31,854 nt of DNA from Bipolaris cookei. Taxonomy: Eukaryota; Ascomycota; Dothideomycetes; Pleosporales; Pleosporaceae. The DNA is taken from assembly GCA_002286855.1 (NCBI GenBank), contig NRSV01000139.1:2866-34719 (forward strand), read 5' to 3'. Shown one piece after another: positions 1-9,437 of the stretch. The number at the start of each line of letters is the position of its first letter. Position 1 is the stretch's first letter. Below the pieces are notes generated by a model. The model was not told the origin of the DNA. It was given only the letters and a program-made list of their open reading frames with translations, and ran no database searches. Position numbers and translations under genes: made by a program.

Positions 1-149
1 ACTGCGCTGAGAACAAGATTTTCACCCTCTGCATGCCGCCACATACGTTGCATCTTCTCCAGCCACTTGATGTAAGCTGCTTCTCGCCGCTTAAGCGGGC
101 GTACGGACGTAAGATTGAGGAGCTTGCCCGTCAAGGCGTCTATCACGTT
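1..149 (+). pseudogene. Pogo/Fot1-type transposase fragment, cut at both ends
   Basis: From base 3 one frame reads through a DDE-transposase core segment with CMPPH and LLQPLDV, the block holding the third catalytic Asp of pogo-type enzymes, followed by a PLKRAYG stretch. The same block is found in the elements at 13529 and 5392, and it is most like the 13529 copy. The 5' part lies outside the window. The 3' part stops exactly at the TA that borders the foldback element at 152. Sequence beyond that element does not continue this protein; it belongs to another transposase on the opposite strand. This is therefore a relic, not a gene. Confidence 0.8.
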
Positions 150-151
150 TA

Positions 152-622
152 GGCTGGTAAATGGGTACCCCCTACCCAAGGGTTGGGTTGGGTTGGGTAG
201 GTAGTGCACGGGCCTTGGGTTAGGGTAGGGTTGGGTCGCACGGGGCATGGGTAGGGTTGGGTTGGGTCACGTACTACCGCGGGTTGGGTTGGGTCATGCC
301 AAGACTTGGGTTGGGTTGCCAAGATATGGGCTGGGTTGGGTTTGACGTCATAACTACTTGTTTAAAACTAAATATATTTACTTCTATGTACTAGCAAATA
401 GTAGTAGATATATATACATACTACTGTGATAAATAGCTGTGATAAATACTAGATCCATGTTGAGATTTTGAGCTACCCAACCCTACCCAACCCGCGGTAG
501 TACGTGACCCAACCCAACCCTACCCATGCCCCGTGCGACCCAACCCTACCCTAACCCAAGGCCCGTGCACTACCTACCCAACCCAACCCAACCCTTGGGT
601 AGGGGGTACCCATTTACCAGCC
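152..622. mobile_element. G-rich foldback MITE with perfect 138-bp inverted arms
   Basis: Bases 152-289 are the exact reverse complement of 485-622. The element begins GGCTGGTAAATGGG, ends CCCATTTACCAGCC, and is flanked by TA on both sides (150-151 and 623-624), as expected of a Tc1/mariner/pogo-mobilised nonautonomous element. The arms consist largely of GGGTTGGGT and GGGTTAGGGT units, so the left arm carries G-quadruplex-type runs on the + strand and the right arm on the - strand. The 195-bp centre is AT-rich and includes a repeated CTGTGATAAATA. No protein is encoded. An open frame at 526-885 is only the translation of the repeat and its border. Confidence 0.88.
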
Positions 623-624
623 TA

Positions 625-2729
625 CTGTTGTGCGGCCTGTTTAGTAGCCTTCTCTGCATTCTCCTTCTCTCTCACTATCTTAGCTGCAGCCCTCGCCTGA
701 CGCCTTATCTTCTTCTCCCTTGCCCTTGCCTGCCTTGCCTCCTCACGAAGCCTGCTTGCCTCAGCTTTCTGGTGTTGTACCTGCTCCTCCTCGCACTCCT
801 GGAGCTACTGGCGACCACGTGCCCCTTTCACCTTCCTTGGAGACCAGAATATAGCTCCACCTTGATACTCCTTAGGCTCCTGTAGGAGAAGAGGCTTGCC
901 TCGCTTCCTCAGCGTCTAATTGATCAGAGCCTTGTGTAGGCCCTTAAACTCATACTCAAGGAGGGTCTTTTGAGTTGAGATCTGATGGAAGGCCTGGCTC
1001 AGCTTTTGAGCTCGCCTATCACTTCGATCCTTGACCACCTGACGCAATAGGCTTTCGGCCTTCCTCCAGTTTGAGGCACTTAAGGCTGAGGACTCACTAT
1101 CGCTTGAGGAGCCTGAGTTAGTATTAAATCTTTTCAATATAACCTCAGGATTAAAGGGTGAGAGGCTTGTAGCCTTAAAGGCCTTTAGGATCGTCGTTTC
1201 CTTGAAGGAGGCCTGCCACGCGCGATAGAAGAGGGGGGAAAAATCCCTTTTGCTCATTGATACGAGGCCCTGGCTCCTCTCTATAAACGCTGATATCTCA
1301 GCCTGACAAGCTGATGAGAGAGGCTTGAACAGGCTCACATTGTTACAGAGGGTTTGGTGCTAATACTTCTCTGAGCTCGATCCGGGTTAGGGCGAGTAGG
1401 AATGGGTGACTAGCTCCGTGAGAGTTGTCTGGCGATTCGTAGTGGCAAGTAATTATGGATGTAACCGGAGGTTTTCACAAACACTAATCTATATTGCTAT
1501 AGACTAATAAGGAACAATCTTGTTAAGTGAATATACTAGTTAGTACAATTTGAGTTGACCATAACGAGAGTAAATTGCGAAAACCTATCCATCCTTATAT
1601 CCTCATTGCTTCCCGTCCTGCCATCTCTTACCTTCTTGCTATCCCTCGGATGATTGTTCTTGGCGGGATGGTACATCATGTGATTTAGCCCCGCGACGAT
1701 TATTACCTTCTGACGTGGACGTCCATAGGCCTTCAGCCATCTCGTCACTTGTCAAGGAGAGAATCTATCTTGTTACTTATAACACACATCTAAAGGCTGC
1801 AGCGTGTGGGTTAAGTGAGGTGGGTATATTGCGAGGATGATTTTATTCTGATCACAATAGTCAATAAAATCCATCGTGAGGTGAGATCCATGGCCGTCAA
1901 GGATAAGTAATCGATAGGAGGATCGAGCCTTCGCCTTAGTGTTGCGATCAAACACCTGTTTGAGCCACGTGAGACCGATCTCATTATTCGTCCAGCCAGA
2001 GGGCGATGAGGAGATTCGAACCTGATGAGTCTCATGATCAAGGGCCTGTAGCCATGAGTCCTGTATCGATCCTGAGGCCGACTGATAGATGAGGGCAGGC
2101 TCAAGGCAAGACCCATTAGCGCAAATGCAGACCAGCAGCGTTATCCAATCTCGTGAGCCATCCTGGATAGTACTCCTCCTCTTCTGCTCCTCATACGAGG
2201 GCCTGTCAAAGATCTTCTTTGATCTACCTAGGATACCAAGGAGGAAGCCTTTCTCATTCATATTGTATGTGTGACGAGGCTCAACATGATACTGCTCAAT
2301 TTTCTCACATAGGAGTTGAAAGTAGAGGCTATTATTTCTCCCTGAATCAGCCTTATGGCGACTATTGTCGATGCCCGTCGTCCATTTTGAGATAAGCTCG
2401 TCTGGGTGTCGCTGCGCGAAACGATCAACCCAGTGTACTCCAACCTCTCTCCTCGCGATCTGTGAGGCAAAGTTTCGCATTTTAGCTCTTTTAGGTGGGA
2501 GGTCTCGCCTAGTAAGCTGTTTAATATATTGTGAGAGCTCTGCCTCCTGTTGTGGGTGGAGAGCTTATTGATTTTCCACCTTGATAGCGCGTGAGGTAGA
2601 TACGCCTTTATGTCGCCGCGCGAGCGTTGTAGGCTCAACACCATAGGTTCTCGCAATTTAAGCGTAGACAAGTTTTTCTCCTGGCTTTAGCGATTCTATA
2701 GCTACAAGCGCAGCCTCTATTGAGTTCAT
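625..2729 (-). pseudogene. TnA: decayed pogo/Fot1-type transposase, split by a solo LTR
   Basis: Read on the - strand from ATG 2729, this is a pogo-type DDE transposase. It has an N-terminal psq/CENP-B-like helix-turn-helix, a second DNA-binding domain (HWVDRFAQRHPDEL), then a DDE core: YNMNEKGF, where the first catalytic Asp has become Asn, LILDGHGSH, and LQPLDV. In-frame stops lie at 2658-2660 (TAA), 2565-2567 (TAA), 916-918 (TAG) and 805-807 (TAG), several in positions where relatives have Gln. The frame is broken after LQPLDV by the LTR at 1341-1784. Removing it and one copy of its 5-bp duplication rejoins the core to SLFKPLS. The C-terminal basic coiled region is cut at 624 by the foldback element. 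Several independent lesions make it non-functional. It is close in sequence to the copy at 30608-31852. Confidence 0.88.
1341..1784. mobile_element. Solo LTR of a retrotransposon, 444 bp
   Basis: It starts TGTTACAGAG and ends TTATAACA (TG...CA), with short inverted ends TGTTA/TAACA. It is flanked by an exact 5-bp duplication, CACAT, at 1336-1340 and 1785-1789. It lies inside the TnA transposase, and excising it with one CACAT restores the reading frame across the LQPLDV block. No gag or pol sequence is present, so it is what remains after LTR-LTR recombination. Copia or Gypsy cannot be decided from the LTR alone. The short frame at 1536-1748 within it shows no family signature. Confidence 0.85.
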
Positions 2730-2820
2730 ATTGATAGAGTTACGCGTTGTTGAAGTTTTGGTGTTGCACGCGCGGATCGGGCGTTACGTCGTCCCGGGCG
2801 TTACATGGTCAAACTCGGTA

Positions 2821-3054
2821 AGCGAGCCGTCCAACCTGCTAATTTTCCGTAACGCGTCACCTTCGAATAACAATGGCTCTCCAAATCTTGTTCAATCGGT
2901 CTACAACGAAGCAAATATGAATATGGCTATCTATGCTATTAATCAACAGCAAATTCATATTTGCTTCGTTGTAGACCGATTGAACAAGATTTGGAGAGCC
3001 ATTGTTATTCGAAGGTGACGCGTTACGGAAAATTAGCAGGTTGGACGGCTGGCT
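2821..3054. mobile_element. Foldback MITE with 102-bp inverted arms
   Basis: Arms 2821-2922 and 2953-3054 are reverse complements with one mismatch near the tip (AGCGAGCCG against AGCCAGCCG) around a 30-bp loop. TA lies on both sides (2819-2820 and 3055-3056). The left TA also borders the end of TnA and the right TA borders the terminal repeat of TnB, so three elements are joined head to tail through single TA dinucleotides. It has no coding capacity; the open frames over it are translations of the palindrome. Confidence 0.85.
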
Positions 3055-3056
3055 TA

Positions 3057-5148
3057 CAGTATCCGTGCGCCAGATGAACATGGTCACCAGTTGAACACCC
3101 CAACAACAACAATCCAACTTCAACGCGTCATAACTCAACCAATATGGACCCAATTCAAGAAGCGATTGAAGAAATCGAATCGCGTAATCCAGGAGATGAA
3201 TTCTCATACAAAAAATTGCTAAAAAGTATAATGTCAACCGCGTTACATTGATGAGACGACACAAACACGAAAACGAGGCCTATGGCGTACGCAACCAATC
3301 CCTCCACCCAGAACACGAAGCCGAGCTTGTACGATACATCAAAACGCTTACTGAACGACGTTTACCACCTACAAGAACAATGGTACAGAAATTTGCCAGT
3401 GAGTTGGCTGGCAAACAGGTCTCCGAAAGCTGGGTTTCCCGGTTCCTCCGCCGGCATCCCAACCATCTCATCTCTCGCTCGGGCAAAGCCATGGCCAAGG
3501 AGCGGACCAAAACTGATTCGGGAGCCAAGCACAGCTTGTATTTCAAGCTTTTACATGAAAAGATTGAGGAGTATAACATACAGCCGATCCATATATTCAA
3601 TATGGACGAGAAGGGGTTTCAACTTGGCCGAGTTGGCAGAACAAAGCGTATATTTGACAAGAGACTCTACGAGCAAAAAGGAGTACAGCAAGCACTTGCA
3701 GATGGCTCAACCGAGTGGATAACCGTGTTGGCTTGTATTTGTTCGGATGGCAAAGCTTTGAGTCCTACACTCATCTTCCAGGGAGCCAACGGAGCTGTTC
3801 AATCAAGCTGGGTTGATGCTATACAAGCAGGGGAGCACTCAGTATTTGTCACCTCATCTCCCTCTGGCTGGACCAACAACGATATTGGGTTGGCTTGGCT
3901 TAAGGGGGTGTTTGAGAGAGAAACTAGACGGCATGCTTTAACTGGGTATCGATTACTACTCCTTGACGGCCACGGATCCCATGTAACCATGGAGTTTATT
4001 GAATACTGTAACAACAACAATATCTTGTTGGCTGTATTCCCCCCTCACGCTACCCATACGCTTCAACCCCTCGACGTTTGTATGTTCAAACCCCTTTCAA
4101 ACGCTTACTCAACTCAGTTAGCTGGATACCTTCAGGACAGCCAGGGGTTGCTCAATTTGACTAAAGGAGACTTCTTCCCGCTCTTCTGGAGGTCCTGGAC
4201 CTCTGTATTCAAACCTCCACTTATCCAGAGGTCATTTGAAGCCACTGGTGTATACCCGCCCAACCCAGAAATTGTACTCAAGAAGTTTGCCAAGGAAGCT
4301 TCAGGCTCCGACAGCAGCCAGTCAGTACTCTCCGGAGAGGATTGGCTCAAGCTGAAGTCAATTGTACGCCGTGAGGTGAAGGATCGGAGCAGTAAGGACG
4401 TCAAGAAGCTTCAACGAAGTTTGTGCCACATTGCAGCTCAAAACAGTATATTCCGTGATGAGGTTAGGGACCTCAGGCAGTCCCTAGCCATCAAAGAGAG
4501 GCGACCAAAGCAGTCTTTCACCCTCCAGCTTGATGAGGACGAGGATTATCATGGGGGAGCAAAAATATGGTCGCCCAGGAGTGTACAACGAGCTCGCGAT
4601 CGTCGGGCATCAAAACAACAACAACAACAAGAACTTGAAAAGCTTCAAAAAGCCCAGCAAGCCGAGGCCAACAAGACAGCACGCCTTTGCCAACGTCAAC
4701 TACAACAAGCAAGGCGTGTTGAGCGGGTGAAGGGTTGGGAGAAGACCAGAAAACGGAAGGCTGTAGAGAAAGCAGAAAGAGACCGCCAGAGGATACTCCG
4801 CAACGCTCAAAAAGCTATACAATTGCCCCAAAAGGGTAAGCGCAAAGCTTCAACAGCTCATAAGCCAGCTACAAAGCGTCAGAAACGTGTTGGGGTTGAT
4901 ACAGCTGTGGTGGGAGGCGCGGAGGTTGCACCGGCTACCCCAGCGCGTAGTCGCCGCGAACGACCAACAAAGCCCACTAAAAAAAAATTTGAATGAGCCA
5001 AAGCTTTCCTAGGCTTGTATATAGTGTAAATCCAGCTTTGCGCAATTTAAATACGATTTGTGGTGGCTCTACAAGTCCATCTTTTTGAATATATTATGTT
5101 GTTGGGGTGTTCAACTGGCGACCATGTTCATCTGGCGCATGGATACTG
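3057..5148 (+). mobile_element. TnB: complete pogo/Fot1-type DNA transposon, 2,092 bp
   Basis: The terminal inverted repeats are 52 bp with two mismatches (3057-3108 and 5097-5148), starting CAGTATCC and containing ATGAACATGGTC and the block GTTGAACACCCC. TA flanks both ends (3055-3056 and 5149-5150). Inside is one transposase gene on the + strand covering nearly the whole interior. Well-preserved ends and an almost uninterrupted frame make this the least decayed complete transposon in the window. Confidence 0.92.
3144..4996 (+). pseudogene. TnB transposase, intact except one poly-A frameshift
   Basis: Pogo/Fot1-type DDE transposase that would cut and paste TnB at TA sites. The natural start is probably ATG 3144 (MDPIQEAIEE). 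A run of six A at 3210-3215 shifts the frame; one more A would join this start to the long frame that is open from 3248 to 4996 (582 codons). Numbered from 3248, the catalytic residues are D120 (FNMDEKG), D240 (LLLDGHGSH) and D276 (LQPLDV), a DD35D arrangement. A CENP-B/Tc5-type DNA-binding domain precedes them (residues about 20-80). The C-terminus, about 390-582, is basic and Gln/Lys-rich, probably coiled and nuclear-targeted. The shift may be a real mutation or a homopolymer-length error. If it is real, starting at 3248 would lose the first helix-turn-helix. Confidence 0.82.
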
Positions 5149-5391
5149 TAGTACTTACGTTACTCTGATAGCTAGTCTAATCTTGAGTATGCCGCAATGA
5201 ATCCGGGCCGTAATACAAGCAAAGGGGTATCAGACAAAATGCTAGCAATTGCAGCAGTAATTATCTTATCTTAATTTAAAAATCGAACATGATTTGGTGA
5301 AGTTGCACGGTGTTGAAGTTGGGCAAAAAAGTGGTGTTGGTGCGCCCAGACGCTAGTGCGAACAGACTTTTGAGTTAGTACTGTACGTATA

Positions 5392-7130
5392 ACGTACCTC
5401 ACGGGTTCGCGGTTCACACGGGTTCGCGGTCCACTTTTGCTAAGACCACACCAAAACTACCACATTATAGCCCAAAATAGCCCACTTTGGGCCTATATAG
5501 TGCAATGCGGTACGAGATATCATTCAGAGGCTACTTCTACTACTTTCTTACACGTTCGCGCGTTATGCCCAGTCATATTGCACCGTCCACACCGTCGTTG
5601 AGATGGTTCACCCACTTCAGCGCGCTTCTGCTTCTTTGCCTTCTTCCCATCACTACGCGCGCCAAAGTCCCGAAGAGGGGCTAAGCGCGCCCCGTCTTCA
5701 ACTATTAAAGTCCCCTCTTCCTGAACCCGCTCTCTTTTATGGGATTTTCGTCGCGTTGCGGCTTCATTTGCCGCCTTAAGCTGAGCTATCTCCCGTTGCG
5801 CCAACACCAGCTTATGCGCGATAATAGCTGCTCCCTTTGAGACCTTCTCAAAGGCCTCTACCATAGACGTTGGTGAACTGTCTATATGCATTTGAATCCT
5901 CTGCTTTACTAGCATCGATTGCGACCCTAATTCTAGGGTATTACTGGGGGTTTGCGACACCCAGGGCTGGTTATCGACAGATAGAGGTGATGGAGTGCGT
6001 AACTACACATTAAGGGCCGATATAACCCGTTCTGGGTTAAAGGGGACCAATCCAGCGCCTCGAAACCCTCATTGGATATTGATAGAATTAAATGAGGCGT
6101 CAAAAGCCTGCTTAAAGCAAGGTAGAAACTCTTGTTTAGTGATGTGGTTGATCTGGCTACGCATGAGCGCTTCGACTTGGCGTCCATAGGCTACCTTCAA
6201 AGGGGCAACACAGCCCACATCAAGCGGCTGCAAGAGATGAGATGAGTGCGGAGGCATGCAAATAGTAACGATATTGTTATTTTTGCAGTATTTTTGAAAA
6301 TCCAGCGAATTATGGCTCTCATGGCCGTCAATAAGCAGGCGTAACCCATCAGCCTTCCTTGCCTTTGTATGCTCATCAAAGTGCTTTAGCCACGCAAGAC
6401 CAAGCTCATTAGTCGTCCAGCCGTTCTCAGAGACCCCAAAAACCCAGTTCTGGGGTATATCGCCGTCCTTATACCAGCTTGCGAGGTGGTGGCGCGCTTT
6501 GAGGATAATAAGGGGCGGAATCGCCCATCCGGTCGCATTGATGCCCTGGATGACCGTTGCCCACTCTCTATTACCAGGCTGGATAGTCTTTGGCCGTCCG
6601 TGTCTCTCTGAGGATGTAACAACCGCTCCAGGAGCAATCTGGCCCATCATGAAGCCCGTCTCGTCAAAGTTGTACGTGTCGTCATCCTGAATACCATACT
6701 TGGCTTTCATGTTGGCTACTAGGCCAACCTGGCCCAGACTGCGCTCGGCGCGCAAAGAATTGGCCATATCAGCCACATCTGCGAGTCTAGGGGGAAATCC
6801 ACGTAGATAAAGATCTAATATATGCTCAACAAGCACCGCCTCCTCTATCTTAGTTGGATTCATTGTTTTAGGTCTGCGATCTGCCTGTGAAGGTCGTTTG
6901 TCGCGTCGGATACGCAGTGTTGTGCGAGACACGTTATAGAGAGTTACAGCACGTCTCTCTGAGAAATTCGCGTCTTGTTTAAGAGCTTGAAGAGCAAGCT
7001 GTATCTAACGTTCAGTAGAGGGCTCTAAATGCTGTTGTTGTTGCGACATTAGGGTAGAGTAGGTATTTTGGTGTGGTCTTGGCAAAAGTGGACCGCGAAC
7101 CCGTGTGAACCGCGAACCCGTGAGGTACGT
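5392..7130 (-). mobile_element. TnC: pogo-type transposon with 65-bp terminal repeats
   Basis: The terminal inverted repeats are 5392-5456 and 7066-7130, one mismatch in 65, starting ACGTACCTCACGGG, with TA on both sides (5390-5391 and 7131-7132). Within each repeat the unit CACGGGTTCGCGGT occurs twice, the kind of subterminal repeat transposases bind. Total length is 1,739 bp. The element at 28440 has the same end design and a very similar transposase. The 239 bp between TnB and TnC show no gene. Confidence 0.9.
5520..7049 (-). pseudogene. TnC transposase pseudogene with C-terminal zinc knuckle
   Basis: From ATG 7049 on the - strand it reads a helix-turn-helix, then the DDE core NFDETGF, LLIDGHESH and LLQPLDVG (all three Asp present), a Lys/Arg-rich coiled region and a CX2CX4HX4C zinc knuckle (CGRCNMTGHNARTC) at the C-terminus. 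In-frame stops lie at 7005-7007 (TAG), 6069-6071 (TGA) and 6003-6005 (TAG); the last is CAG in the copy at 28440. Compared with that copy it lacks 120 bp (40 codons, in frame) in the DNA-binding domain, joined at a CCA microhomology near 6720-6735. It is probably inactive, although its ends could still be mobilised in trans. Confidence 0.88.
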
Positions 7131-7132
7131 TA

Positions 7133-7569
7133 TTGAACATTTGCTGCGTTAATTAGGCGCTATACATGAAGCTTTTGCTCTAAGTGTTAGATATTTTGCA
7201 TATTCATTCTACATCATCACGATCACTAGATGTTAGTGTTTCAACTCAGCACATTGCACATCGTTACAGCCAATGATCATGATTCTGAGCACTATCATAT
7301 TGTCTAATGGGAGAAAAGGTCAAACGTAATATGCGTAGTATCGAGGTTCGGTCATCCACAATCCATTACAACTCAATCCCAAGAATGATACAGCACTGCA
7401 AGATCAAGGTATTTGCATACCACTCCCTGGTTTCTCATTTTGCTACGATGATAATATAATTACTTTCTTATACCATTCCTTAGCGACAAGTGATGGATTG
7501 GTTTCGAGTTATCACAAAGCTTATAATATGTTACAGAATGAGAGCGCCATACTACTGCAAAGACGTCTT
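7133..7569. other. Gene-free spacer, 3' of the acyltransferase
   Basis: AT-rich sequence between the TA of TnC and the stop codon of the acyltransferase. It should hold the 3' UTR and polyadenylation region of that gene. I see no open frame with family features and no repeat. Confidence 0.6.
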
Positions 7570-8940
7570 CTAGTATTTTTCTTCGATCACGTACGTACAA
7601 CGACTCCAATCAGGATTTTCCATTAGCCCCTTCAACTCCATGTCTGGCAGGCAAACGAGGATTAGATAATCACCATTTGCTTCCTGAGGATAGATATAGA
7701 ACGTGTTGACTGTCAATGGCAGGTGAGGACGACGTCCGAAGTCTGATTTCCCCAGAATACCGTAATCGAATCCATTGACCTTCGCATTCATCATTGATGA
7801 ATGACCAACATCCGTCTGGAGATTCATTCCTCCGGAATACATAAGCTGCATTTTATCATCGACAGAGTCAACAAAGGTGGCATAAGAGCGAGCGGAGAAG
7901 GCGTTGTTCACATCGTCGAGATCCTTGCGGAGTCGAGTCGCGACAGTCGAAAGTGGTGCGTCAACAAGCTCCTGGAACGTGAGGCGAGATGGAGATATGT
8001 ACACCATCTGACCTAGATAACCCGGAGAAACTCCAAGAACCGGTCGTGTGTCGATGGCACGATTGAACTTCGATACTGTCGAGGGAGCCAATCCAGTTTT
8101 TATTCTCACAGAGGCTAGTGACTTCCAGAATAGGGCACAGATAGCGTCATTTGGAGAGATGAAAGGAACATCCGGATCATATCCAACAGGATCTTCGGCA
8201 AGCTTTTTGAGGTCTGCGAGCGCTTCCTTACGGAAGAGAAAATTTTGCCACCTTCCACCAGGACGTGCGGGAACAAACTCAGGGGCTGGATCAGGCTTGA
8301 GCAACCAGCTGTGATCAAGAATAGGCTCAAACGGATCCAAGAGACGAATCACATCACCTGGATCCTGGTTCGCAGCGGCAATGATATCTTCTGGGAAAGG
8401 TTCGTCGCGAAGAGCCGCGGAGAGGAGTGTGATGATAGTGAAGAGACCGGTTCCATCTACAACATTGTGTTGATTCGTGTATGTCAAAAGGAAGCCGCCC
8501 TTCACAAATGTGACTTGAATCATAGCCGGTGGTGCAGGCCCAATTACGGCAGTGTCGTATCGCTCAGGAAATCCTGGGTAAGGGCAAAGTACCTTTCCAT
8601 CCAGCATGTAGAATGGTGCATTTGCAGCACACATCTCAGCGTATGATGGTAAAAGATCGGTGGCATCTTTAATCTTGAGGAGGCCATGAGGAGGAATGTC
8701 TGTTGGCCAAGGCTCGACACGGATCGTGCCTGAAGTTCCGTTTTCACCTTCCGTGTGGACAACTTGTCCAGTAAGCCATGGGATTGCGGCCAGAATTTTG
8801 CCAGTTGCTTCTCTTAGTGCAGAGATGACTATTTCTTGCGTGAGATCTTCGCGCCATGGAAAGAGAGCGACGCCATGGTTGTATGTTTTGAGTTGAGGAA
8901 ACTGTCCAAGGACATCGACGCCTCGGGGTAAGCCAGACAT
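7570..8940 (-). CDS. BAHD-type fungal O-acyltransferase (trichothecene 3-O-acetyltransferase-like)
   Basis: A single-exon protein of 456 residues from ATG 8940 to TAG 7570. It belongs to the plant/fungal transferase family (PF02458), which moves an acyl group from acyl-CoA to a hydroxyl or amine of a small molecule. The catalytic HxxxD motif is seen as H158-N-V-V-D162 in NQHNVVDGTG. The second family motif, DFGWG, appears in the variant form D400-F-G-R-R near the C-terminus. Length and two-lobed order fit the family. There is no signal peptide, so it is probably cytosolic. It diverges from the monooxygenase-MFS gene across a shared promoter with two ACTCCG motifs, so the two are likely co-expressed. 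The substrate cannot be read from sequence; acetylation of the cluster product, perhaps for self-protection before export, is an inference. Confidence 0.9.
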   Translation of the reverse strand: MSGLPRGVDVLGQFPQLKTYNHGVALFPWREDLTQEIVISALREATGKILAAIPWLTGQVVHTEGENGTSGTIRVEPWPTDIPPHGLLKIKDATDLLPSYAEMCAANAPFYMLDGKVLCPYPGFPERYDTAVIGPAPPAMIQVTFVKGGFLLTYTNQHNVVDGTGLFTIITLLSAALRDEPFPEDIIAAANQDPGDVIRLLDPFEPILDHSWLLKPDPAPEFVPARPGGRWQNFLFRKEALADLKKLAEDPVGYDPDVPFISPNDAICALFWKSLASVRIKTGLAPSTVSKFNRAIDTRPVLGVSPGYLGQMVYISPSRLTFQELVDAPLSTVATRLRKDLDDVNNAFSARSYATFVDSVDDKMQLMYSGGMNLQTDVGHSSMMNAKVNGFDYGILGKSDFGRRPHLPLTVNTFYIYPQEANGDYLILVCLPDMELKGLMENPDWSRCTYVIEEKY

Positions 8941-9437
8941 AATGAATTTCCTGGTTAGAATAAAGAAGTTTGATGAAATTTGATGACAGATGTGTGATGT
9001 CTTCAGTCATTAAGGCACGTTCACTTGTAATTAAATCCGGTGATCCATCAATTCATTGTCTATAGTGTTGGATTTGAGCCCATGGACAATGCATCGGTCT
9101 TACTGTTGTGATTGTAGGTTGAACAAAAAAACTCCGAACTCCGGCGGACTCCACTCCTGTGCCTCCGACTGTCACCGATCTTAACGTGCGGCATCCGCAC
9201 TCAATCGATTCTTCAATAAAATAATTCATGATTGGTCCGAAAATGCACTGAACACGGGCATCGGAGTATCTGCTCGTGGTATGGCGCTGTGGCACAAGCA
9301 TGCTCTGCACGTACGCGTAGGAGAAACAGTACCCTATCATGCGCCCCTTCATGCACTTATCATCATCACCTCCCATCCTTGAAACCTCTGAGCCGAACCC
9401 CAAGCAGCAGTTTCGCGATATCACGAAGATTCACAAA
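8941..9437. promoter_or_regulatory. Divergent promoter between acyltransferase and monooxygenase-MFS
   Basis: About 500 bp shared by two divergent genes. At 9131-9143 it has two overlapping-phase copies of ACTCCG in the string ACTCCGAACTCCGGCGGACT, followed by further CTCCG/ACTCC units to about 9166. CGG-containing direct motifs of this kind are typical Zn2Cys6 targets. An upstream in-frame ATG for the monooxygenase exists at 9339, but ATG 9438 in CACAAAATGG has better context. Confidence 0.55.

Larger units (their letters stand above)
623..2818 (-). mobile_element. TnA pogo-type transposon remnant
   Basis: The element around the decayed transposase. Its 5' end on the - strand starts next to TA 2819-2820 with CCGAGTTTGACC and carries a GCCCGGGACG block. 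The same kind of end, TA then CCGTGCC with a GCCCGGGACG block, starts the element at 30264, so the two copies belong to related families. The 3' terminal repeat is missing because the left end is cut by the foldback element at 622, so the original target duplication cannot be verified. Confidence 0.7.

Noticed and set aside
526..885. 119-codon open frame, hydrophobic
   Set aside because: It is a translation of the right arm of the foldback element and of the antisense of the TnA transposase tail; low-complexity Leu/Pro composition, not a membrane protein.
2731..3264. Two overlapping frames on opposite strands with similar protein ends
   Set aside because: The similarity comes from the palindromic MITE at 2821-3054 being read on both strands.
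5290..5360. Possible old transposon end (GGTGTTGAAGTT...GGTGTTGGTGCGCCC) between TnB and TnC
   Set aside because: It resembles the inner end of TnA only loosely and has no partner end or TA structure that I can identify.
9339..9437. Upstream in-frame ATG for the monooxygenase adding 33 residues
   Set aside because: The extension has no family resemblance and overlaps the probable 5' UTR; ATG 9438 has better context. Not excluded.
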